Of a stretch of 64,000 nt of DNA, positions 29,231-36,806 are shown piece by piece (positions within the stretch are counted from its first letter, which is position 1; each line of letters opens with the position of its first letter). The notes beneath the pieces were generated by a model. It saw only the letters and a program-made list of their open reading frames with translations, made no database searches and was not told the origin of the DNA. The DNA comes from Rhizobiales bacterium Ga0077537 (GTDB lineage: Bacteria > Pseudomonadota > Alphaproteobacteria > Rhizobiales > Hyphomicrobiaceae). The translations under genes were made by a program, and so were the position numbers. The stretch is taken from positions 27,218 through 91,217 of the forward strand of contig LNEM01000010.1 in assembly GCA_001464955.1 (NCBI GenBank), given 5' to 3'.

Positions 29231-29405
29231 GTTTGCTTCGCGCAGCGGGGGTCCCAAATGACCTCGCTCCTTGCGTTCCCGGGCGACGCGCGGGCCGAAG
29301 GCACGAGCGGCGACCCGGGATCGCTTGGATGACGTTCTGCCCAAATCAACCGACGCGACCCCGGCTCTCCGCGCTCGCGCGCTCCGGCCGGGGACGCAAG
29401 TGAGC
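29231..29405. repeat. Imperfect intergenic repeat, copy A
   Basis: Bases 29231-29326 match 29490-29583 with scattered differences (shared cores CCCAAATGACCTCGC, GGCGACGCGCGGGCCGA, GACCCGGGATC). Bases 29361-29405 match 29651-29696 (shared CCGGGGACGCA). It is followed at about 29423-29444 by a degenerate form of the hairpin repeat described below (CTTCGGTTGCCCA). Such blocks, read on either strand, are typical of dispersed non-coding alphaproteobacterial intergenic repeats. No gene is seen in 29229-29898. Confidence 0.6.
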
Positions 29406-29489
29406 GGTTGGTGTTCAGGTGTGCTTCGGTTGCCCATGCTCAACAAGGCAAGATAGGAGATGGCTCCGCCCCCCCCTGACGCCGCAAGA

Positions 29490-29696
29490 GTTCGCTGCGC
29501 GAGGCGGGGGACCCAAATGACCTCGCCTTTTGCGATCCCTGGCGACGCGCGGGCCGACGGCACGGGCGGAGACCCGGGATCTTCCTCCAAATCGGATGTG
29601 CTCGGCGCACTCAGTTGGCGCAGGGGTGTGCCCGCGAGATGGGCGAAAACCCCGGCTCTCTGCGCTTGCGCGCTGCGGCCGGGGACGCAGATCAGA
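29490..29696. repeat. Imperfect intergenic repeat, copy B
   Basis: Second copy of the block at 29231-29405, about 259 bases further on. The two conserved ends are kept while the middle (29584-29650) is longer and unrelated. It runs directly into the tandem hairpin array at 29710, mirroring copy A, which is followed by a single decayed hairpin. Confidence 0.6.
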
Positions 29697-29709
29697 GGGA
29701 CCGGCGCTG

Positions 29710-29809
29710 CGGTTGCCCACCAGCAACCGCGCGACTTTCGTTCGCGCTTCGGTTGCCCACCAGCAACCGCTCGGCTTTAGTTCGCGCTTCGGTTGCCCAC
29801 CAGCAACCG
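29710..29809. repeat. Tandem hairpin array, three copies with 40-base period
   Basis: The 20-base palindrome CGGTTGCCCACCAGCAACCG (stem CGGTTGC/GCAACCG, loop CCACCA) occurs identically at 29710-29729, 29750-29769 and 29790-29809. The 20-base spacers between copies are nearly identical to each other and end in TTCGCGCTT. Transcripts would fold into three successive stem-loops. The two spacers differ at only a few positions, so this is a tandem repeat and not a CRISPR array. Confidence 0.85.
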
Positions 29810-29821
29810 CGCAAAAAAGGA

Positions 29822-29872
29822 GGGGGCTTGGGGGACACGCCCCCGAACGGGTACGGGCCCGTGGCCCGTTCG
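29822..29872. repeat. Two adjacent palindromes near the serS/methyltransferase junction
   Basis: GGGGGC (29822-29827) pairs with GCCCCC (29839-29844). Next to it CGAACGGG (29844-29851) pairs with CCCGTTCG (29865-29872) around an inner self-complementary CGGGCCCG. They lie between convergent genes (serS rightward, methyltransferase leftward), so they could act as bidirectional terminators. Confidence 0.5.
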
Positions 29873-29898
29873 CGCCAGCGGCGCTAGGGGCGAGGTGA

Positions 29899-30537
29899 TC
29901 AAGGTGCAGTCGCGACGATGAAGATCCGCGGGTCCTTCTTGCCCGAGCCGTGACGCGCACGCTCGGTGATCCTGAACCCCGCGCGCGCGATGTCCGCTTC
30001 CAGTTCGGCCCCCGTGAAGAATGCCACATGCGGCGCTTTCCCGACGAGCCGCGCGACCGGCACGGCGAGGCGAATCAGCGGGTTCATCTCGCTGAGGCAC
30101 GTCGTCTTGGAAACAAGAATGCCGCCGGGCTTGAGCGCTTCCCGAATATGAGCCAGTACGGCCGCGCGGTCTGGAAGCAGATGCAGCACGTTGAAAGCCA
30201 GCACAGCATCGAAGCCGCCGGGATGCCCGGGTGCCGCCTCGGCCGGGGCCACCTGGAAGTCGACGTTGCCACAGCCGGCAGCAGCCGCCTTCTCGCGGGC
30301 GATGGCGATCATTTCGGACGAGACGTCGGTCGCCACGATCCGGGCGACGGACGGAGCAAGGCTCAGCGCCGTGGTCCCCGTCCCGCAGCCGATTTCAAGG
30401 ACTTGGTTCGTCGCAGACAGAAGCTCGCGCGTGCGTTCCCTGCTTCGCTCGTAGCCGGCCATGTCCGCGATCGGATCGGTGGCGTATTTGCGCGCGGTGC
30501 GATCCCAGAAGCGGGCGTCCCGAGTTGCCGTTGTCAT
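29899..30537 (-). CDS. Class I SAM-dependent methyltransferase
   Basis: A 212-residue methyltransferase with motif I VLEIGCGTGTTALSLAP (about residues 46-62), IVATDVSSEMI, FDAVLAFNVLHLL and LKPGGILVSKT. It begins RFWDRTARKYATDPIADM, as in ubiquinone/menaquinone-like small-molecule methyltransferases. Substrate unknown. It is monocistronic and converges on the repeat region after serS. Confidence 0.8.
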   Translation of the reverse strand: MTTATRDARFWDRTARKYATDPIADMAGYERSRERTRELLSATNQVLEIGCGTGTTALSLAPSVARIVATDVSSEMIAIAREKAAAAGCGNVDFQVAPAEAAPGHPGGFDAVLAFNVLHLLPDRAAVLAHIREALKPGGILVSKTTCLSEMNPLIRLAVPVARLVGKAPHVAFFTGAELEADIARAGFRITERARHGSGKKDPRIFIVATAP

Positions 30538-30633
30538 CGCTTAATCCCCCTGTTGTTCCTGCCGTATCCGCCGGTTCCGCGACGGGCCGCCGGTTCGCGC
30601 CGATACTTGCTCCGCACCCGAAGTTGACCTTAA

Positions 30634-30950
30634 GCTGGCGGCATCAGCCAGCTACGCTTCGACCAGGGCTCGCCGACGCGGGCCGAGGACGTCCCCCAAC
30701 TCCTCACAGAGGAGATCGTGCACGGCCGTCATCCTCCCGGCATCCAGCACGACGAGACCGATATGGCGCGGAAGTTCGGCGTTTCTCGGACGCCCGTCCG
30801 GGACGCCATCGGGCAACTGGAGGCGACGGGGCTCGCCGAGGCCCGGCCTCGCCGCGGTGACGAAGGAGCGGCCAGTCTTGATGTTCTTCGTCATGCTGGA
30901 GAAGAAGGCGCTCTGCGCTCGCGCGGCCGCCCGCCACCAGACCGCCGACG
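30634..30950 (+). pseudogene. Decayed GntR-family regulator
   Basis: After a stop at 30631-30633 one frame encodes LLTEEIVHGRHPPG and a winged-helix sequence MARKFGVSRTPVRDAIGQLE, ATGLAEARPRRG, typical of the FadR/FCD subgroup of GntR regulators. At about 30855-30862 the similarity moves to the next frame (VTKERPVLMFFVMLEKKALC, ARAAARHQT), as expected for the start of the FCD domain, and then ends. No start codon precedes the helix-turn-helix in frame, and the ligand domain is missing. It is a truncated, frameshifted remnant 125 bases from a tRNA gene. Confidence 0.7.
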
Positions 30951-31071
30951 GACGCACCGCGCTGGTCTGGCTCGACAACGAGGGCAAGCCGACCGCTGCG
31001 CGCAACCGCGCACAATCGGCGCGATCGCACGGTTCTCACTCTCGACGGCGTGGGGTGCCCGACCGACAGCC

Positions 31072-31148
31072 TGGCGCGTCCGGCAGGACTCGAACCTGCG
31101 ACCCTCTGCTTAGAAGGCAGATGCTCTATCCAGCTGAGCTACGGACGC
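31072..31148 (-). tRNA. tRNA-Arg (anticodon TCT)
   Basis: On the minus strand a 77-base cloverleaf. The acceptor GCGTCCG/CGGACGC is followed by discriminator G and an encoded CCA (31072-31074). The D-arm contains AGCTCAGCTGGATAGAGC, the anticodon stem TCTGC/GCAGA encloses the loop CTTCTAA, and the T-arm is GCAGG-TTCGAGT-CCTGC. The loop gives the anticodon TCT, reading AGA/AGG. Confidence 0.96.
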
Positions 31149-31202
31149 CTCGTCGCAATCTACGCGAGGCGGAATGACGGTGCAACGACAGGCCCGACAC
31201 CG

Positions 31203-32408
31203 TCAGACGTCGTCGCGAGTCGTGCGGCGCACCGTGACACCCGGCCGGCGGCGGACGTCCGGCTGGAGCGACACGCCGAGGCCGGGTCCCGGTGGCACCG
31301 TGATCTCGCCTTTGACGAGCGGCGGCAAGGGGCCGACGTAACTCTCGTACCAGCCGTAGTAGAAGGCGCGCACGATCTCCTGCACCCAGCAATTTCGAAC
31401 GTTGAGCGCGAGATGGGTCGAGACCGTCAGGGCCACGGGGCCGGTGCAGTCGTGGAAGGCGACGGGCGTCTGATAGGTCTCGGCCATGGTGGCGATCTTC
31501 TTCGCCTCGGAGACGCCGCCGCACCACGCGACGTCCATGATGACCATCGAAAGCGCCTGCAGTTCCAGAAGGTAGCGGAAATCGGCGCGGCCGCCGCGCG
31601 TCTCGCCGACCGCGATCGGGGACCGCGTCGCCCGCGCCACCTCGCCGATCGACTGCATGTGGTCCATGAAGACCGGGTCCTCGACCCACATCGGGCCAAA
31701 GGGCTCGAGCGCCTGGGCGATCCTGATGGCCTGGGGGCGGCTCCACAGGGAGTGAAGTTCGTAGGCGACGTCCATCCGGTCGCCGACGGCCTTCCTGATC
31801 TTCTCGAACGGCTCGAGGCCGCGTTTCAGGTCTGCGGGTCCGATCCAATAGCCCTGGGTTGCCTCGGCCGCGTAGTCGAGCGGCCAGATCTTCATGGCGT
31901 CGATGCCCATCTCCAGGAGCGAGTGGGCGAGTTCGTCGGCGCGGTGCAGGAAGGCGTCGAGATCCTCGTATTGCCCCTTGCGGCTCGCGAGGCCGAAATT
32001 GGAGGTCCCCTGCGTCGCCTTGTCCTGCACGTAGGAGAAGCCGGCGCAGGTGTTGTAGACCTTGATCTTCTCGCGGACCCGGCCGCCGAGCAGGTCGCAG
32101 AGAGGCAGTCCCCTCGCCTGCCCCGCAATATCCCACAGCGCGATATCGACCGCGGACCGGCCCCGCATCTCGGCCGAGGCGCCGGCGAACCCGATGTAGC
32201 CCGTGAGATGCGCCTGATGCGCCTCGATGTTCAACGGGTCCTTGCCGATAAGGTACGGCGCAATGGTGCCGTGGATGTGCCCTTCCGCGGCCGCCGGGCC
32301 GTAGAACGTCTCGCCGAGGCCGGTCAGGCCCTCGTCCGTCAGCACCTCGACCCAGAGGAGGTTCGGGTGCTCGGCCGAGCGGATCGTCTCCAGAGCAGTC
32401 ACTTTCAT
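31203..32408 (-). CDS. Mandelate racemase/muconate-lactonizing enzyme family protein
   Basis: A 401-residue enolase-superfamily enzyme, probably a sugar-acid dehydratase or racemase. The N-terminal capping domain starts MKVTALETIRSAEHPNLLWV. The barrel carries the expected metal ligands and acid/base residues: MKIWPLD (Lys), MDVAYELHS (Asp), WVEDPVF (Glu), VGETRGG (Glu) and FHDCTGP (His). The substrate cannot be stated. It lies 42 bases downstream of a chromate-transporter-family gene and near RraA-like and SDR genes, which suits a catabolic cluster. Confidence 0.87.
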   Translation of the reverse strand: MKVTALETIRSAEHPNLLWVEVLTDEGLTGLGETFYGPAAAEGHIHGTIAPYLIGKDPLNIEAHQAHLTGYIGFAGASAEMRGRSAVDIALWDIAGQARGLPLCDLLGGRVREKIKVYNTCAGFSYVQDKATQGTSNFGLASRKGQYEDLDAFLHRADELAHSLLEMGIDAMKIWPLDYAAEATQGYWIGPADLKRGLEPFEKIRKAVGDRMDVAYELHSLWSRPQAIRIAQALEPFGPMWVEDPVFMDHMQSIGEVARATRSPIAVGETRGGRADFRYLLELQALSMVIMDVAWCGGVSEAKKIATMAETYQTPVAFHDCTGPVALTVSTHLALNVRNCWVQEIVRAFYYGWYESYVGPLPPLVKGEITVPPGPGLGVSLQPDVRRRPGVTVRRTTRDDV

Positions 32409-32450
32409 CCGTCGATCTCCGTGCCCGTTCAGACTGCCGATCCTACGACG

Positions 32451-33674
32451 TCACAAGATGCCGGTCGGCAGCACTGCGAACCCGCCCGCCACGATGGCAC
32501 ACAGCAGCACCACGAGCCACGGCGTGACGTTCCACATGTAAAGCGCGAGGAACGCCGCCATCGCCAACGCGAAGTCCTTTGCGCTCGTGATGCCGGATGT
32601 CCAGACCGGGTTGTAGAGCGCCGCGAGCAGCAGACCGACGACAGCCGCATTGATGCCGAGCAGCATCGACTGTGCCCACGTGCGGCGGCGGAGGTCCTCC
32701 CAGAACGGCAGCGCGCCGGCGACGAGAAGGAACGACGGCACGAAGACGGCAACCAGACAGAGCGCCGCGATCGGCCAGCCGCCGATGACGCCGCCGAGAT
32801 AGGCGGCAAACGTGAACAAGGGACCCGGCACGGCCTGCGCGGCGCCGTAGCCGGCCAGAAACTCCGAGTTGGCGACCCAGCCGGGCGGCACGACCTCCGC
32901 CTGCAGCAGAGGCAGGACGACGTGGCCGCCGCCGAACACGAGAGCGCCCGAGCGATAGAAGGCGTCGATCAGATCGAGGGGAAGGCTCTGGGTCTTGGCC
33001 GCGAGAATGGGCAGCGCGACGAGGAGCGCGAAGAAGAGTGCCAGCCACACGGCGCCCGCCGCCCGTCCGACGGTCAGCGGCAGGGCGATGCCATCGGACA
33101 CTGGCGATCCGGTCCGAAGCCAGAGACGGCCGACGACGCCCCCGAGCACGATGGCGCCGACTTGTCCCCAGGCGGTCGGCACCGCAATCGCGAGGATGGC
33201 AGCGGCGACGGCGAGCGTCGCGCGCTCCCTGTCCGGCGTCAGCGTTCGCATCATGCCGAGGACGGCCTGCGCCACCACCGCGACGGCCGCGATTTTCAGT
33301 CCCTGCAGCCACGGGCTGCCGGCGACACCACCGATCGCCGCAACGCCATACGCTAACAGCACGAGCGCGATGGCCGACGGCAGGGTGAAGCCGGTCCAGG
33401 CGGCGAGGGCTCCGAGATAGCCGGCCCGCGACAGTCCCACGGCCATGCCCACCTGACTGCTCGCCGGGCCGGGCAGAAACTGGCAGAGCGCGACGAGGTC
33501 AGCGTAGGCCCGCTCGTCGAGCCATTTGCGGCGCGCAACGAACTCTTCGCGGAAATAGCCGATGTGGGCCACCGGCCCGCCGAACGACGTGAGCCCGAGG
33601 CGCAGGAACACACGGAACACCTCAGCCGGCGAAGACCTCGCGTCTGGCTGCCCGGTCGGGGTCTCGATCGCCAC
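32451..33674 (-). CDS. chrA: Chromate transporter family (CHR) protein, long-chain form
   Basis: A 407-residue polytopic inner-membrane protein made of two homologous CHR halves. The first shows LTSFGGPVAHIGYFREEFV and FLPGPASSQVGMAVG; the second shows SGALVFGGGHVVLPLLQ and QAVPGPLFTFAAYLG. Family members export chromate, but many with no chromate link exist. Upstream of the enolase-superfamily gene in the same direction, so here it might export another oxyanion or organic anion. Confidence 0.87.
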   Translation of the reverse strand: MAIETPTGQPDARSSPAEVFRVFLRLGLTSFGGPVAHIGYFREEFVARRKWLDERAYADLVALCQFLPGPASSQVGMAVGLSRAGYLGALAAWTGFTLPSAIALVLLAYGVAAIGGVAGSPWLQGLKIAAVAVVAQAVLGMMRTLTPDRERATLAVAAAILAIAVPTAWGQVGAIVLGGVVGRLWLRTGSPVSDGIALPLTVGRAAGAVWLALFFALLVALPILAAKTQSLPLDLIDAFYRSGALVFGGGHVVLPLLQAEVVPPGWVANSEFLAGYGAAQAVPGPLFTFAAYLGGVIGGWPIAALCLVAVFVPSFLLVAGALPFWEDLRRRTWAQSMLLGINAAVVGLLLAALYNPVWTSGITSAKDFALAMAAFLALYMWNVTPWLVVLLCAIVAGGFAVLPTGIL

Positions 33675-33755
33675 CTGTGTCCCTCGCGCGTCGCTTGTGG
33701 ATGCCGGCGGATCTACATGGGCCCCGCGGCTCTCGGGTGAATTAACGTCTCCGCG

Positions 33756-34094
33756 TTACGGTGCCATGAATTCGAAGATCTTCGAGTACGTCGTCCGGTC
33801 GCGGGTCGAGAACGCACCGACGTCGGCATCGTACGTGGCGATCAGCTTCTTCACTTCGGGGCCGTTCAGGGCCTTGTCCATCACCTCCGCCGAGGGGAAG
33901 GCGTAGAGCGCCACGTACTGATGCGAGCCGTCGCCCAGTTGCACCTTGTAGCGCGCGCCGCCGATGCAGCCGGGAAAGGCCCGCACGGCGTCCGGCGTAT
34001 GCTCGGCGTTGTACCAGCGGTTGAAGTCGGCATCGCGGTCCGGCTTCACGCTGGCGCGGACGGCGAGGAAGTGTTCGGGGAAGAGCATGTGCAT
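33756..34094 (-). CDS. Small EthD-like / dimeric alpha-beta barrel protein
   Basis: A protein of about 112 residues with the ferredoxin-like barrel pattern of EthD-type proteins: LAVRASVKPDRDADFNRWYN, EHTPDAVRAFPGCIGGARY and QYVALYAFPSAEVMDKAL. Function unknown; relatives accompany catabolic genes. AAGGA lies close to two methionine codons (34094 and 34088), so the exact start is uncertain. Same direction as, and 50 bases after, the RraA-like gene. Confidence 0.65.
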   Translation of the reverse strand: MHMLFPEHFLAVRASVKPDRDADFNRWYNAEHTPDAVRAFPGCIGGARYKVQLGDGSHQYVALYAFPSAEVMDKALNGPEVKKLIATYDADVGAFSTRDRTTYSKIFEFMAP

Positions 34095-34144
34095 TTTTCC
34101 TTGTTGCGTGCGTATCCGGCGCGGGAACAAATAGCCCTCAAGGT

Positions 34145-34834
34145 TCACTCGACGTAGCGCACCTTAGGCGACTTCAAAAGCTCCTCGATCCCGCCGAGGT
34201 TGGTGAAGCCGTCGCGAATCCTGGACTGCATCTCCGCTTCCGCGCGGACGATGTCGGCGACCCGAGGCAACAGATTTTCGAGGTCCTCCCGGGGCACGAT
34301 CACAACGCCGTCGCGGTCACCAATGACGACGTCGCCAGACGCGACGCGGACGCCGCCGGCAACAACCGGGAAACCCACCCGCCCGGGACCGCTCCTGACG
34401 CACGAATTCGGCGTGATGCCGCGGCAGAAGAGCGGGATACCGACCGGCAACAGGCCGGCGAGATCGCGCATCATGCCGTCGACGACGACGCCGGCCACTC
34501 CCTTGTGCCGCGCCATCATCGCCGTGTTGTCGCCGAATACGGCCGAGTTCGAGAAACCTTCGGACGCGGCGACGAGCACGTCTCCCGGCTGGGCCAGGGC
34601 CAGGGCTGCGAGAATGGCGAGATTGTCGTTCGGGCCTGTTTCACACGTGATCGCCGTGCCGATCATCAGGCAACAGTCGGCATCCAACGGCTTGATGTCG
34701 GCCGAGAAGGCCCCGCGACCATCCCGAGCATCGGTGATCTGCCCGGTCTGGGCGCCCTTCAGCTTCAGGACGGCTTCCGGCGACGGGCGTGCCCAGTGCC
34801 GATTGACGGTGAGCAGTGGGGGATCTTTCAGCAT
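34145..34834 (-). CDS. RraA family protein (HMG/CHA aldolase-like)
   Basis: A 229-residue member of the RraA/MenG-like superfamily, which includes 4-hydroxy-4-methyl-2-oxoglutarate aldolases and decarboxylases. The diagnostic segments are GVVVDGMMRDLAG and GDVVIGDRDGVVIVP. An aldolase or decarboxylase role in sugar-acid or aromatic catabolism fits the neighbours better than RNase E inhibition. Start MLKDPPLLTV at 34834 by family alignment; upstream in-frame codons overlap the divergent promoter. Confidence 0.82.
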   Translation of the reverse strand: MLKDPPLLTVNRHWARPSPEAVLKLKGAQTGQITDARDGRGAFSADIKPLDADCCLMIGTAITCETGPNDNLAILAALALAQPGDVLVAASEGFSNSAVFGDNTAMMARHKGVAGVVVDGMMRDLAGLLPVGIPLFCRGITPNSCVRSGPGRVGFPVVAGGVRVASGDVVIGDRDGVVIVPREDLENLLPRVADIVRAEAEMQSRIRDGFTNLGGIEELLKSPKVRYVE

Positions 34835-34969
34835 GGAGCCTCCGGTCTGTCGCGTCCCCAAGCCTAGGCCGACGGCGGCCTTTCTGCCAATCCGTTGCTC
34901 CGACGCCGAAGACGCGACTAGGATCGGGCCTCTTTCCATCCAGGCCTCCTTCAGCAATCAGGAACGACA

Positions 34970-35713
34970 ATGCCCTCAGCTCGGCGTACGGCCCTCGTCA
35001 CCGGATCGAACAAGAACATCGGACGGGCCGCGGTGCTGCATCTCGCGCGCGCGGGATGCAATGTGGTCGTCAACGGCTCGAGCGATCGGGGCGCGGCGGA
35101 CAAGGTCGTCGCGGAAGCGCGCGCGCTCGGCGTCGAGGCGATTGCGGTCATGGCCGACGTCGGCAAGCGCGAGGACGCGCACCGCCTCGCCAGCGAGGCG
35201 CTGGCGAAATTCGGAACGATCGACATTCTCGTCAATAACGCCGCGATCCGGCGCGACGGCGGCTTTCTGGAGATCTCGGAAGACGACTGGCGCTATGCCA
35301 TCGCGGTCAACTTCGACGCCGCGTTCTGGCTGAGCCGGCTCGCGCTCCCCGGCATGATCGGCAAGGGCTGGGGCCGCATCATCAATTTCGCGGGGATGAA
35401 CGCGATCCACGGCTACAACGGGCGGGCGCACGTCTCGGCCTCGAAGCACGCTGCGTGGGGCCTCACCAAGGCGCTCGCCAAGGAGTTCGGGCCGAAGGGA
35501 ATCACCACCAACATCGTGTCGCCCGGCCCGATCATGGGCGAAGCGCAGGACGCGGTGCAGGCCGCACACATCTCGCCGATGAAGGCGCGCGTGCCGCTCG
35601 GGCGGCTCGGCACGCCCGACGAGGTCGCAGCCGTCGTGGCGCTGCTCGCATCCGACGACGGCGGCTTCATCAACGGCCAGATCATCCAGGTCAATGGCGG
35701 CGCGGAAACATAG
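34970..35713 (+). CDS. SDR-family protein lacking catalytic Tyr and Ser
   Basis: A 247-residue short-chain dehydrogenase-fold protein. The cofactor site is intact (TGSNKNIGRAA, NNAAIRRDG, and the terminal GGFINGQIIQVNGG). In the active site the usual YxxxK reads VSASK (AHVSASKHAAWG), so Tyr is replaced by Val while Lys stays. The preceding Ser is replaced in INFAGMNAIHG. Either another residue substitutes or it is not a classical oxidoreductase. First of two tandem SDR genes, divergent from the RraA-like gene. Confidence 0.82.
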   Translation: MPSARRTALVTGSNKNIGRAAVLHLARAGCNVVVNGSSDRGAADKVVAEARALGVEAIAVMADVGKREDAHRLASEALAKFGTIDILVNNAAIRRDGGFLEISEDDWRYAIAVNFDAAFWLSRLALPGMIGKGWGRIINFAGMNAIHGYNGRAHVSASKHAAWGLTKALAKEFGPKGITTNIVSPGPIMGEAQDAVQAAHISPMKARVPLGRLGTPDEVAAVVALLASDDGGFINGQIIQVNGGAET

Positions 35714-35774
35714 ATCCGACGCCACAGCACTTCCGACCTCCAGCAACTCGCAGCGACAGAAGGACGACCACGTC

Positions 35775-36557
35775 ATGCAGTTCACCATGCACGGCCGCAG
35801 GGCCCTCATCACCGGCGGCAGCCTCGGCATCGGCCTCGCCATCGGCGAAACATTCGCGCGCGCCGGCGCCAGCGTCGCCATCGTCGCCCGCCGGCCGGAC
35901 GTGCTTGAGGCGGCGCGCGTGCGCATCGCCGCGGCTGGCGCCCCGAAAGCAATTGCCATCTCGGCCGACGTCGCGACGGCCGCGGACTGCGAGCGCGCCT
36001 ACAAGGAAGCGGTTGCGGGTCTCGGCGGCGTCGACGTCGTCGTCAACAACGCGGGCACCTCGCAGCGCGGACCGTTCGAGAGCATCACGGACGAGCTCTG
36101 GCAGTTCGACCTCGACCTCAAGCTCTTCGCCGCCATCCGCCTCGCACGCCTCGCACTGCCGGACATGAAGGCGAAGCGGTTCGGGCGCATCATCAACATC
36201 CTGAACACCGGCGCCAAGGCTCCGCCAGCCGAAGGCGCGCCCACTGCGGTCACGCGGGCGGCGGGCATGGCACTCACCAAGGTCCTCGCGGGAGAAGGCG
36301 CGAAGCACAACGTGCTGGTGAACGCGCTCCTCGTCGGGCGCATCGAGAGCGATCAGTGGGTGCGCCGGCACAGCAGCGAGGGCAAGAACCAGACGCTCGA
36401 AGCCTACTACGCCGACATGGGCAAGACGCTCCCGATGGGGCGCCTCGGCACGGCGCAGGAGTTCGCCAACGCGGCGTTGTTCCTCGCCTCCGATGCGGGG
36501 TCCTACATCAATGGCACCGCCCTCAATGTCGACGGGGGCCTCTGCCCGGTCGTCTGA
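35775..36557 (+). CDS. Second SDR-family protein, atypical active site
   Basis: A 260-residue SDR-fold protein with an intact NAD(P) site (TGGSLGIGLAIG, NNAGTSQRG). The catalytic YxxxK position reads TAVTR (GAPTAVTRAAGMAL), so both Tyr and Lys are changed. The Ser position reads ILNTGAK. Sequences with TR at this site form a recurring SDR subgroup, but their reaction is not known to me. ATG 35775 is chosen; the frame upstream overlaps the first SDR gene. Probably cotranscribed with it (61-base gap). Confidence 0.82.
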   Translation: MQFTMHGRRALITGGSLGIGLAIGETFARAGASVAIVARRPDVLEAARVRIAAAGAPKAIAISADVATAADCERAYKEAVAGLGGVDVVVNNAGTSQRGPFESITDELWQFDLDLKLFAAIRLARLALPDMKAKRFGRIINILNTGAKAPPAEGAPTAVTRAAGMALTKVLAGEGAKHNVLVNALLVGRIESDQWVRRHSSEGKNQTLEAYYADMGKTLPMGRLGTAQEFANAALFLASDAGSYINGTALNVDGGLCPVV

Positions 36558-36730
36558 GGCCCGTTTCGAACGCGGCGACGGTGGCCCGGCAGGGTCACCA
36601 TTCACATGTTCCTGAGCCGCGGCCCGCAAGACCCTGAAAGCTGTCGAATAACGGCGTGCGACGGCTCCGGCGACCAAAATGACGGTCCAAAAACGGCCGT
36701 GCCTATGGCATAACCGCGTGCTCAGGGACA

Positions 36731-36747
36731 CCCCGCCGTCGGCGGGG
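36731..36747. terminator. Strong GC hairpin upstream of the AsmA gene
   Basis: CCCCGCC (36731-36737) and GGCGGGG (36741-36747) form a 7-bp stem with the loop GTC, 170 bases after the second SDR stop. It may end that transcript. No T-run follows. Confidence 0.4.
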
Positions 36748-36761
36748 CATGGGGCAAGGAA

Positions 36762-36783
36762 CACGGGATCTCCTGATCCCGTG
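36762..36783. promoter_or_regulatory. Perfect inverted repeat just ahead of the AsmA gene
   Basis: CACGGGATC (36762-36770) and GATCCCGTG (36775-36783) are exact inverted repeats separated by TCCT. They end 23 bases before the chosen ATG, so the element lies in the 5' leader. It could be an operator or an mRNA hairpin; nothing shows which. Confidence 0.45.
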
Positions 36784-36806
36784 CGGCCGTGAGGCATCGA
36801 CGCGGA

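Noticed and set aside
29710..29809. CRISPR-like array (20-base repeat, 20-base spacers)
   Set aside because: The spacers are nearly identical, the repeat is a full palindrome, only three copies exist and no cas genes are nearby.
31050..31177. Short protein-like frames across the tRNA-Arg(TCT) gene
   Set aside because: They are translations of the tRNA itself, a well-known false-gene pattern.
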